Shown: positions 33,013 to 42,603, counted from the first letter of the stretch. The stretch is DNA of 64,000 bases from Alcanivorax sp. (GCF_017794965.1 NZ_CP051240.1:1240001-1304000), one strand, 5' to 3'. Numbers and translations: made by a program. The notes: generated by a model not told the origin, from the sequence alone.

Positions 33013-34734
33013 ATGGAATATCAGGTCGGCTGGGGTAAGCGAGAAATCCACATCAATGGCTGTGGCTATGCCATGCATGGCTATGGTCAGCCCGGTCATC
33101 GGGCCACTGGTACCCGCAACCCCCTCTATGCCCGCAGTCTTGCCATTGCCGACCTGGACAGCGACGACGCACCACTCCTGTATTGCTGCCTGGACCTTGG
33201 CTATGTCACCCATGCCATGCGCCAGGGCGTCGTGACGGGATTGCGTGAGTCGCTGGGCGAGGCTTTCGATGAACACCGTCTGGTGCTGACCTGCACCCAC
33301 ACCCACTCGGGGCCGGGAGGCTGTGCCCACGAAGGCCTCTATAATCTTGTCACCCCGGGGTTCGTGCCGGCCCACCTGGAGGCGGTGGTGGAGGCCGCCC
33401 TGGCGTCCCTGCGGGCCGCGTTGGTGACTCGCAAGGCCACTGAAATCCAGTATCGCAGCAGCCAGGTCCCTGATCCGGTACCGGTGGCCTGGAACCGCTC
33501 ACTGAACGCTTATAACCGCAACCCGGATGTGGCGCCTCGCGATGCAACCCAGACCCACCTGGCGCTGGATCGCACCATGCACCTGATCAGCTTCCATCGA
33601 CAGGGCCGGGTGCGGGCGCTGCTTTCCCTGTTCGGTGTCCATGCGACTTGCCTGGGCAATCGGCTCGCCCACTACGATGGTGACAACAAGGGGTATGCCG
33701 CCCTGCATGCAGAAACGCAGCTGCAAGCGGATGGCGTTTCTGAACCTGTGGCCATCTTTGCCCAGGGCACCGCGGGGGATGTGTCTCCCCATTACCATGG
33801 CCCGGGTGATCGCAAACGGCGTCGAAAGCTTCGTGGTGAGGCGGAGTACGCCTATGCCCGCAAGAATGGGGAAGCACAGAGCAAGCATGCCCTGGCCATG
33901 CTGGAAGCGGAAAGCGGGCAGGCTGTCTCCGGCCCCCTGGATGGGGTGCTCACCTACGTGGATATGAGTGATCAGGCCGTTTCACCGGAATTTGCCGGGG
34001 GCAGCCGTGACGCCAGAACCAGCGCACCTTGCCACGGCGTGGGGTTCTTTCTGGGCACCCCGGTGGATGGCCCGGGGATGCCGGCGCCGCTGGGGTTTGC
34101 TGCCAGGCGGCTGGCGCGTGCCCAGCGGCGGCGCAGCCTCAAGCCAGGTTCACCCCGGCAGGCCCAGGCACAAGCCCTCTATGCCAGCCAGGGCCCCAAG
34201 GACATTTTGCTCAATGCGGGCGAGAAGCGGGTGCTCGGGTATGCCCTGGACAGGATTCCGCTACCGGACCTGGCCGATCCCCTGGTGGCGGAACTGAAAC
34301 GCCAGGCCCGTCTGGGTGCCTTGACCGAAAGCCCCATGGTGCCCTCCGTGTTGCCCTTGCAGATAGTGAGGCTGGGTAATCTACGGTTGGTGTGTGCGCC
34401 CGGTGAATTCACCACCGTGGCAGGGCGGCGACTGTTGAGCGCAGTGGCCACGGCGTTACCACTGGAAGACAGTGAACAGTGCCTGATCAACACCTATTGC
34501 AACGATTACATGGGCTATGTGACCACCTTCGAGGAGTATCAGGAGCAGGCCTATGAAGGCGGGCATACGGTCTACGGGCAATGGACTCTGGGCGCTTTCC
34601 AGACGGCCTTCACCCGTCTTGCCGCAACATTCAACACACCTCCCTCCGAGCGGGAGCCGGCTGAGAAAAATGCGCCGCCACCGGTACCGTACAGCGAGCT
34701 GGCCCTGCGCAGTGATATCCCTGTAAGGGGGTGA
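33013..34734 (+). CDS. Neutral/alkaline ceramidase-like hydrolase
   Basis: A 573-aa protein with the N-terminal domain of the neutral ceramidase family. The zinc-binding signature CTHTHSGPGG (C94-H98) is present, as are AWNRSLNAYNRNP (the family NRS..Y..NP block) and AQGTAGDVSP. Residues 180-330 resemble the catalytic domain, which in known enzymes cleaves the amide of ceramide. Known bacterial ceramidases are secreted, but this one has no signal peptide from its ATG (CAGGA eight bases upstream), so a cytoplasmic role or another amide or ester substrate is likely. The C-terminal immunoglobulin-like domain seen in Pseudomonas ceramidase seems to be absent. It lies alone after two hairpins. Confidence 0.75.
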   Translation: MEYQVGWGKREIHINGCGYAMHGYGQPGHRATGTRNPLYARSLAIADLDSDDAPLLYCCLDLGYVTHAMRQGVVTGLRESLGEAFDEHRLVLTCTHTHSGPGGCAHEGLYNLVTPGFVPAHLEAVVEAALASLRAALVTRKATEIQYRSSQVPDPVPVAWNRSLNAYNRNPDVAPRDATQTHLALDRTMHLISFHRQGRVRALLSLFGVHATCLGNRLAHYDGDNKGYAALHAETQLQADGVSEPVAIFAQGTAGDVSPHYHGPGDRKRRRKLRGEAEYAYARKNGEAQSKHALAMLEAESGQAVSGPLDGVLTYVDMSDQAVSPEFAGGSRDARTSAPCHGVGFFLGTPVDGPGMPAPLGFAARRLARAQRRRSLKPGSPRQAQAQALYASQGPKDILLNAGEKRVLGYALDRIPLPDLADPLVAELKRQARLGALTESPMVPSVLPLQIVRLGNLRLVCAPGEFTTVAGRRLLSAVATALPLEDSEQCLINTYCNDYMGYVTTFEEYQEQAYEGGHTVYGQWTLGAFQTAFTRLAATFNTPPSEREPAEKNAPPPVPYSELALRSDIPVRG

Positions 34735-34927
34735 GAGATGTCCAGCGGCTGATGTTGGGACGGTGCTTTTGTTCTCCCTTTATGGCGCCTCTCTACCGTA
34801 GTTGGACATCGCCGTGCTGATACTCCTTGCCTCTTGCCCCATGTTCCCCCGACTGTTATCAACCTAAAACGGAGTCCGTGACCGGGCCGGGTTTATCACA
34901 AGCACAACCACGGGGAGCGTTAAAAGG

Positions 34928-36262
34928 ATGATAAGGCGATTGGGGTTGGTGGCCGGATCAATACTGGCCGCGGTGCTGGCTGGCACATTGCCGGCAGAAC
35001 CGGACACCGGGGCGGGGTTGGCGCTGCTGGTACTGATCGGCCTGTTGTGGCTTACCGAAGCGCTGCCACTCACCTTTACCGCTTTGATGGTACCGGTGCT
35101 GGGGGTGGCGCTGGGCTTGTCAGGGGTGGATGGGGCGCTGGCCGGGTTTGCCCATCCGGTGGTAGCCCTGTTCCTCGGTGGCTTCGCGCTGGCGGCAGCA
35201 CTGGGAGTGCATGGCATCGACCGCTGGCTGGCCCAGAAACTGTTGTTGCTGGCCGGTGGCAGAGCGTTGCCTGCGGCGCTGTTGTTGTCGTTGACCACCG
35301 CGTTGTTATCCATGTGGATCAGCAACACGGCCACCACCGCCATGTTGTTGCCCATTGCCCTGGGGATGTCCGCGCCCATGGCGGAACAGTATCCCCGATA
35401 CCGGGTGTTTCTGCTACTGGCGCTGGCCTGGTCCGCCAACGTTGGCGGTATGGCCACGCTGGTGGGCAGTCCGCCCAATGCCATTGCCGCGGCAGCCCTG
35501 GACTGGAGTTTCAACCAATGGCTGGCTGCAGGCCTGCCGGTCTTTCTGGTGCTGTTTCCGGTGGCGCTACTGATTCTTTACGGGATCTGTCGACCGGAAG
35601 CGAACCTGCCCCGGGTGGATGTGAATGACCGGGTGGCGTTCCCGGACAGCACTGGCGCCAGGCTGACCCTGGCGATCTTCCTGTTGACCGTGGCCCTGTG
35701 GGTGTTCGGTGCACCGCTGGCCAGGATGCTGGCCATCGAAAAAGGCTTCGATACCTGGGTTGCGGTTTTAGCCATCGTGCTACTGGGCGCAAGTGGTTGC
35801 GTAAGCTGGAAAGCGGTGGAGCAACATGCCAACTGGGGCGTGCTGCTGTTGTTCGGCGGGGGTATTACCCTGTCCACCTTGTTGCAGAGCTCCGGAGCCA
35901 GCGGCTGGCTGGCCGAGGGAATCAGCAGCCTGTTGCCCCATGGGCAGACCTGGCTGGTCTACCTGATACTGGGTGCCTTTGTGATCTTCCTGACCGAAAT
36001 GGCCAGCAATACCGCCAGCGCGGCCCTGCTGGTGCCCTTGTTGATGCCGGTGGGCGCTGCCGTGGGTGCCGATCCTGTCGCAGTGGCGTTACTGGTAGCC
36101 TTTGGTGCCAGTTGTGCCTTTATGCTGCCGGTGGCCACACCGCCCAACGCCATGGTTTATGGCAGTGGCTTTGTGCCCCAGAAAACCATGATCCGTGCCG
36201 GTGTGGTACTGAACCTGATTGCCGCCGTGGTACTGGCGGTGCTGGTGCCCTGGCTGATGTAG
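34928..36262 (+). CDS. DASS-family anion/sodium symporter
   Basis: A 444-aa polytopic inner-membrane transporter. Two re-entrant substrate loops carry the SNT motifs of the divalent anion/Na+ symporter family: WISNTATTAM near residue 136 and EMASNTASAAL near 357. GSPPNAI and ATPPNAMVYGSG follow each, giving the internal two-fold repeat. Family members carry succinate, citrate, sulfate or related anions with sodium. Which anion this one carries is not visible. It is preceded by about 190 bases without features and followed by AGCT-rich repeat DNA. Confidence 0.88.
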   Translation: MIRRLGLVAGSILAAVLAGTLPAEPDTGAGLALLVLIGLLWLTEALPLTFTALMVPVLGVALGLSGVDGALAGFAHPVVALFLGGFALAAALGVHGIDRWLAQKLLLLAGGRALPAALLLSLTTALLSMWISNTATTAMLLPIALGMSAPMAEQYPRYRVFLLLALAWSANVGGMATLVGSPPNAIAAAALDWSFNQWLAAGLPVFLVLFPVALLILYGICRPEANLPRVDVNDRVAFPDSTGARLTLAIFLLTVALWVFGAPLARMLAIEKGFDTWVAVLAIVLLGASGCVSWKAVEQHANWGVLLLFGGGITLSTLLQSSGASGWLAEGISSLLPHGQTWLVYLILGAFVIFLTEMASNTASAALLVPLLMPVGAAVGADPVAVALLVAFGASCAFMLPVATPPNAMVYGSGFVPQKTMIRAGVVLNLIAAVVLAVLVPWLM

Positions 36263-36397
36263 CCTTCTCGTAGCTCACGGCTCATAGCTCGCAGCTGCTT
36301 TTTCCAGTCTGACTACAGAGGTGGTGTTGCTGTTACCTTCCGGGCAGAATGCCTTGCAACTCAGCCCCGGTAACACCCGTATTCCGCTGGAGTAAAA

Positions 36398-37099
36398 GTG
36401 GTTCTGCATCTCAACAATCTGGAATATTCCCACCCCGGACAATCGCGCCCCCTGTTGCGCGTTTCCGACTTCGCCCTCCAGGCGGGGGAGCGGGTGCTGC
36501 TGCACGGACCCAGCGGTTGCGGCAAGAGCACCTTGCTGTCCCTGGTGACGGGCATCCGGCCGGTGCAGAAAGGCGAGATCCAGGTGGCCGGGCAGCCGTT
36601 TTCCGATTTGTCGCAGCGGCGCCGGGATGCGTTTCGGGCGGACCACATGGGCGTGATCTTCCAGGCCTTCAATCTGCTGCCGTATCTCAGTGCGGTGGAC
36701 AACGTGACGCTCAGCGCGGGGTTTTCCCGGCGCCGTTGTGACCGTGAGGGCGTCAGCAACAAGGCCCAGCGGCAGCAGGCGGCGCAGGCCTTGCTGCAAC
36801 GGCTGGGGCTGGATGATCGCACCGCCGCCTTGCCGGCCTGGCAATTGTCGTTTGGGCAGCAGCAACGTGTCGCCGCCGCCCGTGCCCTGTTCGGCAAACC
36901 AGAATTAATCATTGCCGACGAGCCCACCTCCGCGCTGGATAACCACAGCCGCGACATCCTGTTGAACCTGCTGGGGGAGCTGTGTGAACAATCCGGCAGT
37001 GCCTTGCTGATGGTCAGCCACGACAACCAGGTGGCCGGGCATTTCCAGCGCAGTGTGAGTTTTGCCAGCCTGAACGGGGAGGGCGATCATGCTGCCTAA
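36398..37099 (+). CDS. ABC transporter ATPase (MacB/LolD type)
   Basis: A 233-aa ATP-binding subunit. Walker A is GPSGCGKST (37-45); the signature loop is LSFGQQQR, with Phe in place of the second Gly of LSGGQ; Walker B is LIIADEPTSALD; the switch His is in VSHD. The start is a GTG with GGAG six bases upstream. It overlaps the permease gene by 11 bases. The trio ATPase, FtsX-like permease, DUF3299 matches the core of the P. aeruginosa PA4064-PA4066 operon, which is zinc-starvation (Zur) controlled there; I see no clear Zur box here. Confidence 0.88.
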   Translation: MVLHLNNLEYSHPGQSRPLLRVSDFALQAGERVLLHGPSGCGKSTLLSLVTGIRPVQKGEIQVAGQPFSDLSQRRRDAFRADHMGVIFQAFNLLPYLSAVDNVTLSAGFSRRRCDREGVSNKAQRQQAAQALLQRLGLDDRTAALPAWQLSFGQQQRVAAARALFGKPELIIADEPTSALDNHSRDILLNLLGELCEQSGSALLMVSHDNQVAGHFQRSVSFASLNGEGDHAA

Positions 37100-38327
37100 G
37101 GTGATACTGGCGTCATTGCGAACCCGCCGCACCTCGGCGCTACTGATCGTGGCCGCCATCGCCCTGAGCGTGCTGATGATTGTGGGCATCGACCGGGTGC
37201 GCCATCAGGTGCGCGCCAACTTTGCCAGCACGGTGTCGGGTATCGACCTGATTGTCAGCGCCCGCGGCGGGCCCATGAATATCCTGCTCTACAGTGTCTT
37301 TCGCCTCAGTGATCCCACGGCGGGCATCCGCTGGCGGACGGTGGAACACCTGGCACAACATCCGGATGTGAAATGGTGGATCCCCATTGCCCTGGGCGAT
37401 TCGCACCGCGGTTTCCCGGTGGTGGCCACCAACGACACCTACCTGAGCCACTATCGCTATGGCAGGGATCAGGCTCTGAGCCTGTCGCAGGGACAATGGT
37501 TTGCCGGAGCGGATCAGGTGGTGCTGGGCAGTGCGGTAGCGCGCCAGCTGAATTATCAGCAGGGCGACAAGGTGGTATTGGCCCATGGTGCCAGCGGGCC
37601 GGCCATCGTCGAGCATGACAACCATCCGTTTACCGTGGTGGGGGTGCTGGCACCCACTGGCACCCCGGTGGATCAGAGCCTGCATATTTCCCTGGCCGGC
37701 ATGGCCGCCATTCATAACGGCGGCGCCTTCCTCTCCGGCATGCCGCCGCTGCCCGGCCAGCAGGCGGACAAGCCGGATTCCGTGAATGCGGTAATGCTGG
37801 GGCTATCCCGTCGTACTGCGGTGCTGAGCCTGCAACGGGAGTTGTCCCGCTACAAACCGGAACCCCTCAGTGCCATCATTCCCGGCGTGCAGCTGCAACG
37901 CCTGTGGCGGATCACCGCCGCTGGAGAGCAGGCGCTGCGCGCCACTTCCCTGGCGGTGCTGGTGGTGGCCCTGCTGGTGCTGGTGTCCACGGTGCTGGCG
38001 GCGCTGGAAGGGCGGCGTCATGAGCTGGCGGTGCTGCGTGCCGCGGGTGCCGGTCGGCGGGCGGTGTACGCTATTATCGCCGGCGAAAGCCTGTGCCTGA
38101 CCGTGATGGGCTGCCTGCTCGGCCTGCTGATATTGTTTGTGGCACAGTGGGCGCTGGCCCCCATGGCGCTGGCCGAAGCCTCCCTGCGGTTGCCGGGCCA
38201 TTTCATTGCCCTGCGCGAACTGCCTGCGGTGGCCGCCATTCTGGTGGCTGGCTCACTGGCCGGGTTGATCCCGGCGGAAAAAGCTTTCCGTAACAGTCTG
38301 GCCGATGGCCTGACCCCAAGGAACTGA
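37089..38327 (+). CDS. FtsX/MacB-like ABC permease
   Basis: A 412-aa permease of the type VII (mechanotransmission) kind: one transmembrane helix near the N-terminus (about 15-35), a large periplasmic domain (about 40-270), then three helices near 283-305, 333-360 and 379-395. It partners the ATPase encoded just upstream, overlapping by 11 bases. Such pairs move lipids, lipoproteins or signals across the periplasm instead of simple solutes. The next gene (DUF3299) starts two bases after its stop, so the three are one operon. Confidence 0.86.
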   Translation: MLPKVILASLRTRRTSALLIVAAIALSVLMIVGIDRVRHQVRANFASTVSGIDLIVSARGGPMNILLYSVFRLSDPTAGIRWRTVEHLAQHPDVKWWIPIALGDSHRGFPVVATNDTYLSHYRYGRDQALSLSQGQWFAGADQVVLGSAVARQLNYQQGDKVVLAHGASGPAIVEHDNHPFTVVGVLAPTGTPVDQSLHISLAGMAAIHNGGAFLSGMPPLPGQQADKPDSVNAVMLGLSRRTAVLSLQRELSRYKPEPLSAIIPGVQLQRLWRITAAGEQALRATSLAVLVVALLVLVSTVLAALEGRRHELAVLRAAGAGRRAVYAIIAGESLCLTVMGCLLGLLILFVAQWALAPMALAEASLRLPGHFIALRELPAVAAILVAGSLAGLIPAEKAFRNSLADGLTPRN

Positions 38328-38328
38328 C

Positions 38329-38868
38329 ATGCGTGTATTCACCATCCTGCTTTGTCTGACCCTCAGCCTGCCGGCCATGGCCGCCCGTGAGCTGGAATGG
38401 GATGACCTGGTACCTGAAGGGTACGAGCCGCAAAAGGTCTATGGTGCCCTGTTTGATGAAATCTACGGCGACAAGGAGCCGGATGACATCGAAGACGGGG
38501 ACGATAAGGGCGAGCGGATGATGGATGCCATCGACAAGGCCTGGCGTGAGGCCCCGCTCAAGCAATCCCTGGATAACACTGTCGTGCGCCTGCCGGGCTA
38601 CGGTGTTCCTATGGATGGTGATGAAGAGTATGTGCGCGAATTTCTGTTGGTCCCGTATTTCGGCGCCTGCATTCATACGCCACCGCCGCCGCGCAACCAG
38701 ATCATTCTGGTCAAAATGGAAGGGCGGGGCGTTCCCCTGGACCTGGCGGTAGGCGCCATGTGGCTGGAGGGAACCCTCAAGGTGTCCAGTCAGGATACCG
38801 AATACGGCACGGCCGGTTATGTGCTGGAAGGCCAGAGCGCGGAGCCCTTTACCGGCTATCCACAGTAA
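38329..38868 (+). CDS. DUF3299 periplasmic protein
   Basis: A 179-aa protein with a signal peptide ending MA-ARELEW. It shows the DUF3299 hallmark VREFLLVPYFGACIHTPPPP with a conserved Cys and His, and an acidic stretch before it (about 46-62). The family is periplasmic and often sits with this kind of ABC transporter; its function is unknown. In Pseudomonas the operon also has a DUF2796 protein, which I do not find here. The Cys/His motif hints at metal or thiol chemistry, but that is inference. Confidence 0.82.
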   Translation: MRVFTILLCLTLSLPAMAARELEWDDLVPEGYEPQKVYGALFDEIYGDKEPDDIEDGDDKGERMMDAIDKAWREAPLKQSLDNTVVRLPGYGVPMDGDEEYVREFLLVPYFGACIHTPPPPRNQIILVKMEGRGVPLDLAVGAMWLEGTLKVSSQDTEYGTAGYVLEGQSAEPFTGYPQ

Positions 38869-38891
38869 GCCGGGCTCCCGCACCTGTTAAT

Positions 38892-38965
38892 TGTGGGAGC
38901 GTGCCTTCACGCGAATTCACTGCCTGCCTTTGAAGCGTCTTCGCTTGCAAGCAAGCTCCCACAGT
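38892..38965. repeat. REP doublet of the GTGGGAGC type
   Basis: TTGTGGGAGCGTGCC... faces ...GCAAGCTCCCACAGT in inverted orientation with about 25 bases between. This is a different REP family from the GTAGGAGCCC type at 54-60 kb; a single relative (GTGGGAGCTTGCTTGCAAGC) lies at 20463. Confidence 0.7.
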
Positions 38966-39071
38966 GGGTGTGACGAGAGCTGCAATCCGCTTGCCGTATT
39001 CCCGCTGACAAGGTGGGTGATGCTTTATGGTGCATCATGAAGTGATCCAAAATGATGCAACATGGTCGCTT

Positions 39072-39491
39072 TCAGCTAGCCTTCCTGCTCAATTCAGCCA
39101 GTTTGTCATCCAGCATGTTGAGGATGTGGCGGCGGCTGATCACGCCCAGCACCTTGTTATCCGCATCCACCACCGGGTAGATCTTCGGCTTGGCATTGAG
39201 CATCTGCTGGGCCAGGGACAGCACGTCGCTTTCCAGCGACACGGTGAGTACCTCGCTTTGCATCAGGTCCTTTACCGTGGCCACCCGCTGGTTGTGATAG
39301 ACCACCTGTAATGCGGCCTGCAGGCATTCGCGCTCGCTGATCCAGCCCACCAGCATGCCGGCCTCGTCGGTCACCGGGCTGCCGATCATGTCCAGCTTGA
39401 TCAGGTTGCTGGAAGCCTCCACCACCGGCATGTCCGGGGTGATCTTGGCAAAACGGGTGCTCATCAGTTCGTTGATAGATGCAGAATCCAT
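39072..39491 (-). CDS. Stand-alone CBS-domain pair protein
   Basis: A 139-aa protein made of two CBS motifs and nothing else: residues about 7-62 (LMSTRFAKITPDMPVVEA, then DEAGMLVGWISERE) and about 74-128 (LMQSEVLTVSLESDV, then VVDADNKVLGVISRRH). Bateman pairs bind adenosyl ligands such as AMP or ATP and usually control a partner enzyme or channel. No partner is adjacent. Its target is unknown. Confidence 0.9.
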   Translation of the reverse strand: MDSASINELMSTRFAKITPDMPVVEASSNLIKLDMIGSPVTDEAGMLVGWISERECLQAALQVVYHNQRVATVKDLMQSEVLTVSLESDVLSLAQQMLNAKPKIYPVVDADNKVLGVISRRHILNMLDDKLAELSRKAS

Positions 39492-39867
39492 GGGGATATC
39501 CCTCGCATTGTTCTCAGGTTATTCAGAATCGTGATAACGGCATTCATGCCGTTGGTTATCCCTGATACTGCGTAAACCGTGCCAAATCTGGCGGGGGAGA
39601 CATTGCGGCGGGTTTTGTGGCGACACGCCTGCAGCGTTACCCGTAGGAGCCTGCCCGCAGGCGATCCGAGCCAAAGCGAGGTAATGAAGCGAGCGATGAG
39701 TACCGAGTTGCGAAAACCAAAAGCGAAAAACCTCTCGCAATCACATGGGCAGGGCTTTGCTCTTCGAAACTCGCGCGACTAGGTTGTGTGCGCCCCTGTA
39801 GGAGCGGTCGTCCGACCGCGAAAACGGTCATCGAAATGCCAACCCTATCGCGGTGGAACCACCGCTC
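39492..39867. repeat. Intergenic REP-like sequences
   Basis: No gene is seen. A REP-like GTAGGAGCCTGCCCGCAGGC at 39642 is followed by the CGATCCGAGCC..GCGAGGTAA word also present at 4.2 and 4.7 kb. At 39797-39871 GTAGGAGCGGTCGTCCGACC faces GCGGTGGAACCACCGCTCC, an inverted REP pair that ends at the stop of the MFS gene. Confidence 0.65.
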
Positions 39868-41166
39868 CTACGAGGAGGGTTTGTCCGGAGGTTGTTCGCT
39901 CTGGCTGGTACCTGAGTCATGGGCGTCGTCTTCGCTTCCCGGCTCCACCTCGTCCTCCGGCATCATCTCCAGTGCCACCTGCGAAGTACGCACCATGGGC
40001 ACAAAATGGGTGGAATGATCGGACAGATCTTCGCGTACCACGTGCAGCCGCATAAAGGTATACAGCGCCAACGCCACCTGCATGATCACGAAGTAGAAGG
40101 GTAGCGAGCGGGGGCCCAGCAGTTCCATCAGTTGCCCGGCCAGGGCCGGGCCAATGGCGGCCCCCACCCCGTGAAGGAAAAGCGCGCTGCTGCCCCCGGA
40201 CAAAATTTTGTCCGCATCCAGCCGATCGATCAGATGCGCCAGCGCCACCGGGTAGGCACAGAAAGCCAGTCCGCCATAGATCCCAATGGCCATGTAAAGC
40301 AGTGAGGGCGTGCCGCTGGACAGCCACACCAGCACCGCCGCAATGGCGGCGGCAACGCAGATCACCGCCAGTACGGTGCGCCGGTCATGGGTGTCGGAAT
40401 AGCGCCCCAGCGGGTACTGAAACAGTGCGCCACCAAGAATGGCCACACTCATGAAGGTGGCCACGCTGGCACTGTCCAGTCCCACACGGCTGGCATACAC
40501 CGGCCCCAGCCCCCAGAAGGCCCCCATGGCCAGACCGGAGAGCAGGGCGCCGGCCACGGACACCGGCGCCGCCTTGTACAGCGCCTTGAAGCGCAGCCGG
40601 CTTACGGTTTCCACTGGGGGCTGGGCAAAGCGCGTCCAGGTCACCGGCACCAGGCTCACACTGATCAGCATGGCGGCGATGGCAAACAACATGAACGACA
40701 TGGCCGACTCCAGTCGCAACAACTGCTGCGCCGCTGCCAGTGCGCCCAGGTTGATGGCCATATACACCGCAAAAACCCGGCCGCGCTGTTCTGCCGGCGT
40801 CTGGCCGTTCAGCCAGCTCTCCACAACGGTGTAGAGAATCACCAGCACAAAGCCGTTCATCACCCGCAGCGCCATCCACACCCAGGGTTCCACAAACATG
40901 ACATGCAGCAGGGCAGAGCAGGCCGCCAGCGCCGCACACATGGCAAAGGCCCGGATATGGCCCACACGGCGAATCAGGGGCAGGGCGGCAAAGGTGCCGG
41001 AGAAGTAGCCGAGAAAATACCCGGACATGATCAGCCCCAGCGAACTGTCGCTGTAGCCTTCCAGGCTCCCGCGCACCGCCAGTAAGGTATTCAACAGGCC
41101 GCTGCCCAGCAACAGCAACGCCACCCCTAGCAGTACGGCACCAATGGGTACAATCAGCGGTAGCAT
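39868..41166 (-). CDS. MFS transporter (YcaD-like)
   Basis: A 432-aa twelve-helix major facilitator. The sequence starts LIVPIGAVLLGVALLLLGSG and has an MFS-like loop after helix 2 (LIRRVGHIRAF) and a conserved ESWLNGQTPAEQRGRVFAVY segment that resembles the YcaD branch of uncharacterised MFS proteins. The C-terminal ~45 residues are acidic and hydrophilic. The start at 41166 has GGGAGG five bases upstream and is preferred over a longer frame beginning at 41211. The substrate is unknown. Confidence 0.83.
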   Translation of the reverse strand: MLPLIVPIGAVLLGVALLLLGSGLLNTLLAVRGSLEGYSDSSLGLIMSGYFLGYFSGTFAALPLIRRVGHIRAFAMCAALAACSALLHVMFVEPWVWMALRVMNGFVLVILYTVVESWLNGQTPAEQRGRVFAVYMAINLGALAAAQQLLRLESAMSFMLFAIAAMLISVSLVPVTWTRFAQPPVETVSRLRFKALYKAAPVSVAGALLSGLAMGAFWGLGPVYASRVGLDSASVATFMSVAILGGALFQYPLGRYSDTHDRRTVLAVICVAAAIAAVLVWLSSGTPSLLYMAIGIYGGLAFCAYPVALAHLIDRLDADKILSGGSSALFLHGVGAAIGPALAGQLMELLGPRSLPFYFVIMQVALALYTFMRLHVVREDLSDHSTHFVPMVRTSQVALEMMPEDEVEPGSEDDAHDSGTSQSEQPPDKPSS

Positions 41167-41646
41167 GCTTCCTCCCTGAAACCACGGCACAAGGCCAGTA
41201 ATGAAAGACAAGCGGGAACCATGCCAACCGCGCTAACCCCCTGGAATCGCAATAGAAATTCTGGTGCGGCTCAAAGCCGGTAGAGCCGGTAAAGGGGCGC
41301 TGCTGGTGGGAGATTCAGCTTGCTGAACGAATATTGACCCTCTCGCTGGCAGGCAAGCACCCAAGGACCACCGGCAAGATGCACTACGAGGCAAGTACCG
41401 GTTTAGCGTTCTCTGAGTGTGATTTGATCGTCAAAATCAGGGGCGTTTAACAGGGGTATATCTCACTGGTTGAATTGTTTCCTTTTGCTTCTTCCGGCTC
41501 TGCAACACAGGTGAAATATTCGTTTAGTTAGCGGGCTGTGTTGTTGTATCCGCCATTCTGGCCACACATCATCAAAGAATGCTTAACCGGGAAATGCCCG
41601 GCATTTAGCCGTATTGATAAGTGTGCCCTGACAGGGAGAGTGGGCG
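41167..41646. other. Intergenic region without recognised genes
   Basis: 480 bases between divergent genes. I see no coding frame; the right half is AT-rich and probably contains the promoter of the oxygenase gene. A small CCGGG/CCCGG hairpin lies at 41587-41601. Confidence 0.6.
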
Positions 41647-42603
41647 ATGACTGATGTCGTTGATACAGAAAAAAAGACGGATACAGCAAAAAAGACAACC
41701 AAAACCCCCCGTGCCAGCCGGCCTGCCGAGAAAGATCCGGTTCCGCTGCTGCCGGGGTCATTAATGTGGCAGGACTTTGGGTCCTACCTGTTTCACCTGA
41801 TGCTGCCCCAGGCATTCATCCTGCAGTCGGCCCATCCGGTGATCAACGCCGCGGTCACGGTGGACAAGAAATACCTGAATGATCCCTGGGGGCGGGCCAG
41901 GGGCTCCACCAAACTGCTCTGGCCAGTGGTCTATGCGCGCCCGGAGAAAGCCATCGAAATGGGCCGCAGCCTGCGCGAGCTGCACCGCTCCATCAAGGGC
42001 GCCGACAAGCACGGCAACAAGTTCTACGCGCTCGACCCGGAAGCCTATTCCTGGGTGCATGTGACCGGCTTTTACTCGGTGGTGAAAATGCACGAATGGT
42101 TCGGCGAGCCACTCACCCCGGAACAGCGGGCTGCGCATTTTGCCGAATGGAAGCAGATGGCGGGCATGCTGGGTATTGCCGATCGTTTTATTCCACAGAC
42201 GGAAGAGGCGTATTGGGAGCACTTCAACCACATCATTGAAGAGCGGCTGGATACCCACAACGAAGCACTCAACGACATCCTGGCGCCCATGTACTACAGC
42301 AATTATCCGGTGCCGCCGAAGCTCGAAGAGCAGATGCCCACCTGGCTGTGGAAGCTGATGATCCTGCCATTCAGCCTGTTCGCCCATCGCCTGACGGTGG
42401 CCACCTTGCCGGACAACTATCGCCGCAAGGCGGGGCTGCGCTACAACCTGGCGGACAAGGCGGCTTTCAAGGCGTTCTGCTGGGCTGTTCGCAAGGCTTA
42501 CCCCAAAGTGCCAGAGAAACAGCGTTATATCCCGCTGGCCTGGCGCGCCATCAAGGATGCCCGCCGGCACCCGGAAGCCTATCAATATCCCACCGCCAGC
42601 TGA
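41647..42603 (+). CDS. MpaB/DUF2236-type oxygenase
   Basis: A 318-aa protein of the DUF2236 family, which includes the rubber oxygenase Lcp and the fungal MpaB oxygenase. Family features include QSAHPVINAAV near the N-terminus, WVHVTGFYSVV in the middle and the long helical segment EEAYWEHFNHIIEERLD. Characterised members bind a b-type haem and cleave or oxidise isoprenoid chains. A lysine-rich leader of about 35 residues precedes the domain (KKTDTAKKTTKTPRASRP) and does not look like a signal peptide. A role in terpenoid or hydrocarbon oxidation is plausible but not shown by the context. Confidence 0.8.
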   Translation: MTDVVDTEKKTDTAKKTTKTPRASRPAEKDPVPLLPGSLMWQDFGSYLFHLMLPQAFILQSAHPVINAAVTVDKKYLNDPWGRARGSTKLLWPVVYARPEKAIEMGRSLRELHRSIKGADKHGNKFYALDPEAYSWVHVTGFYSVVKMHEWFGEPLTPEQRAAHFAEWKQMAGMLGIADRFIPQTEEAYWEHFNHIIEERLDTHNEALNDILAPMYYSNYPVPPKLEEQMPTWLWKLMILPFSLFAHRLTVATLPDNYRRKAGLRYNLADKAAFKAFCWAVRKAYPKVPEKQRYIPLAWRAIKDARRHPEAYQYPTAS

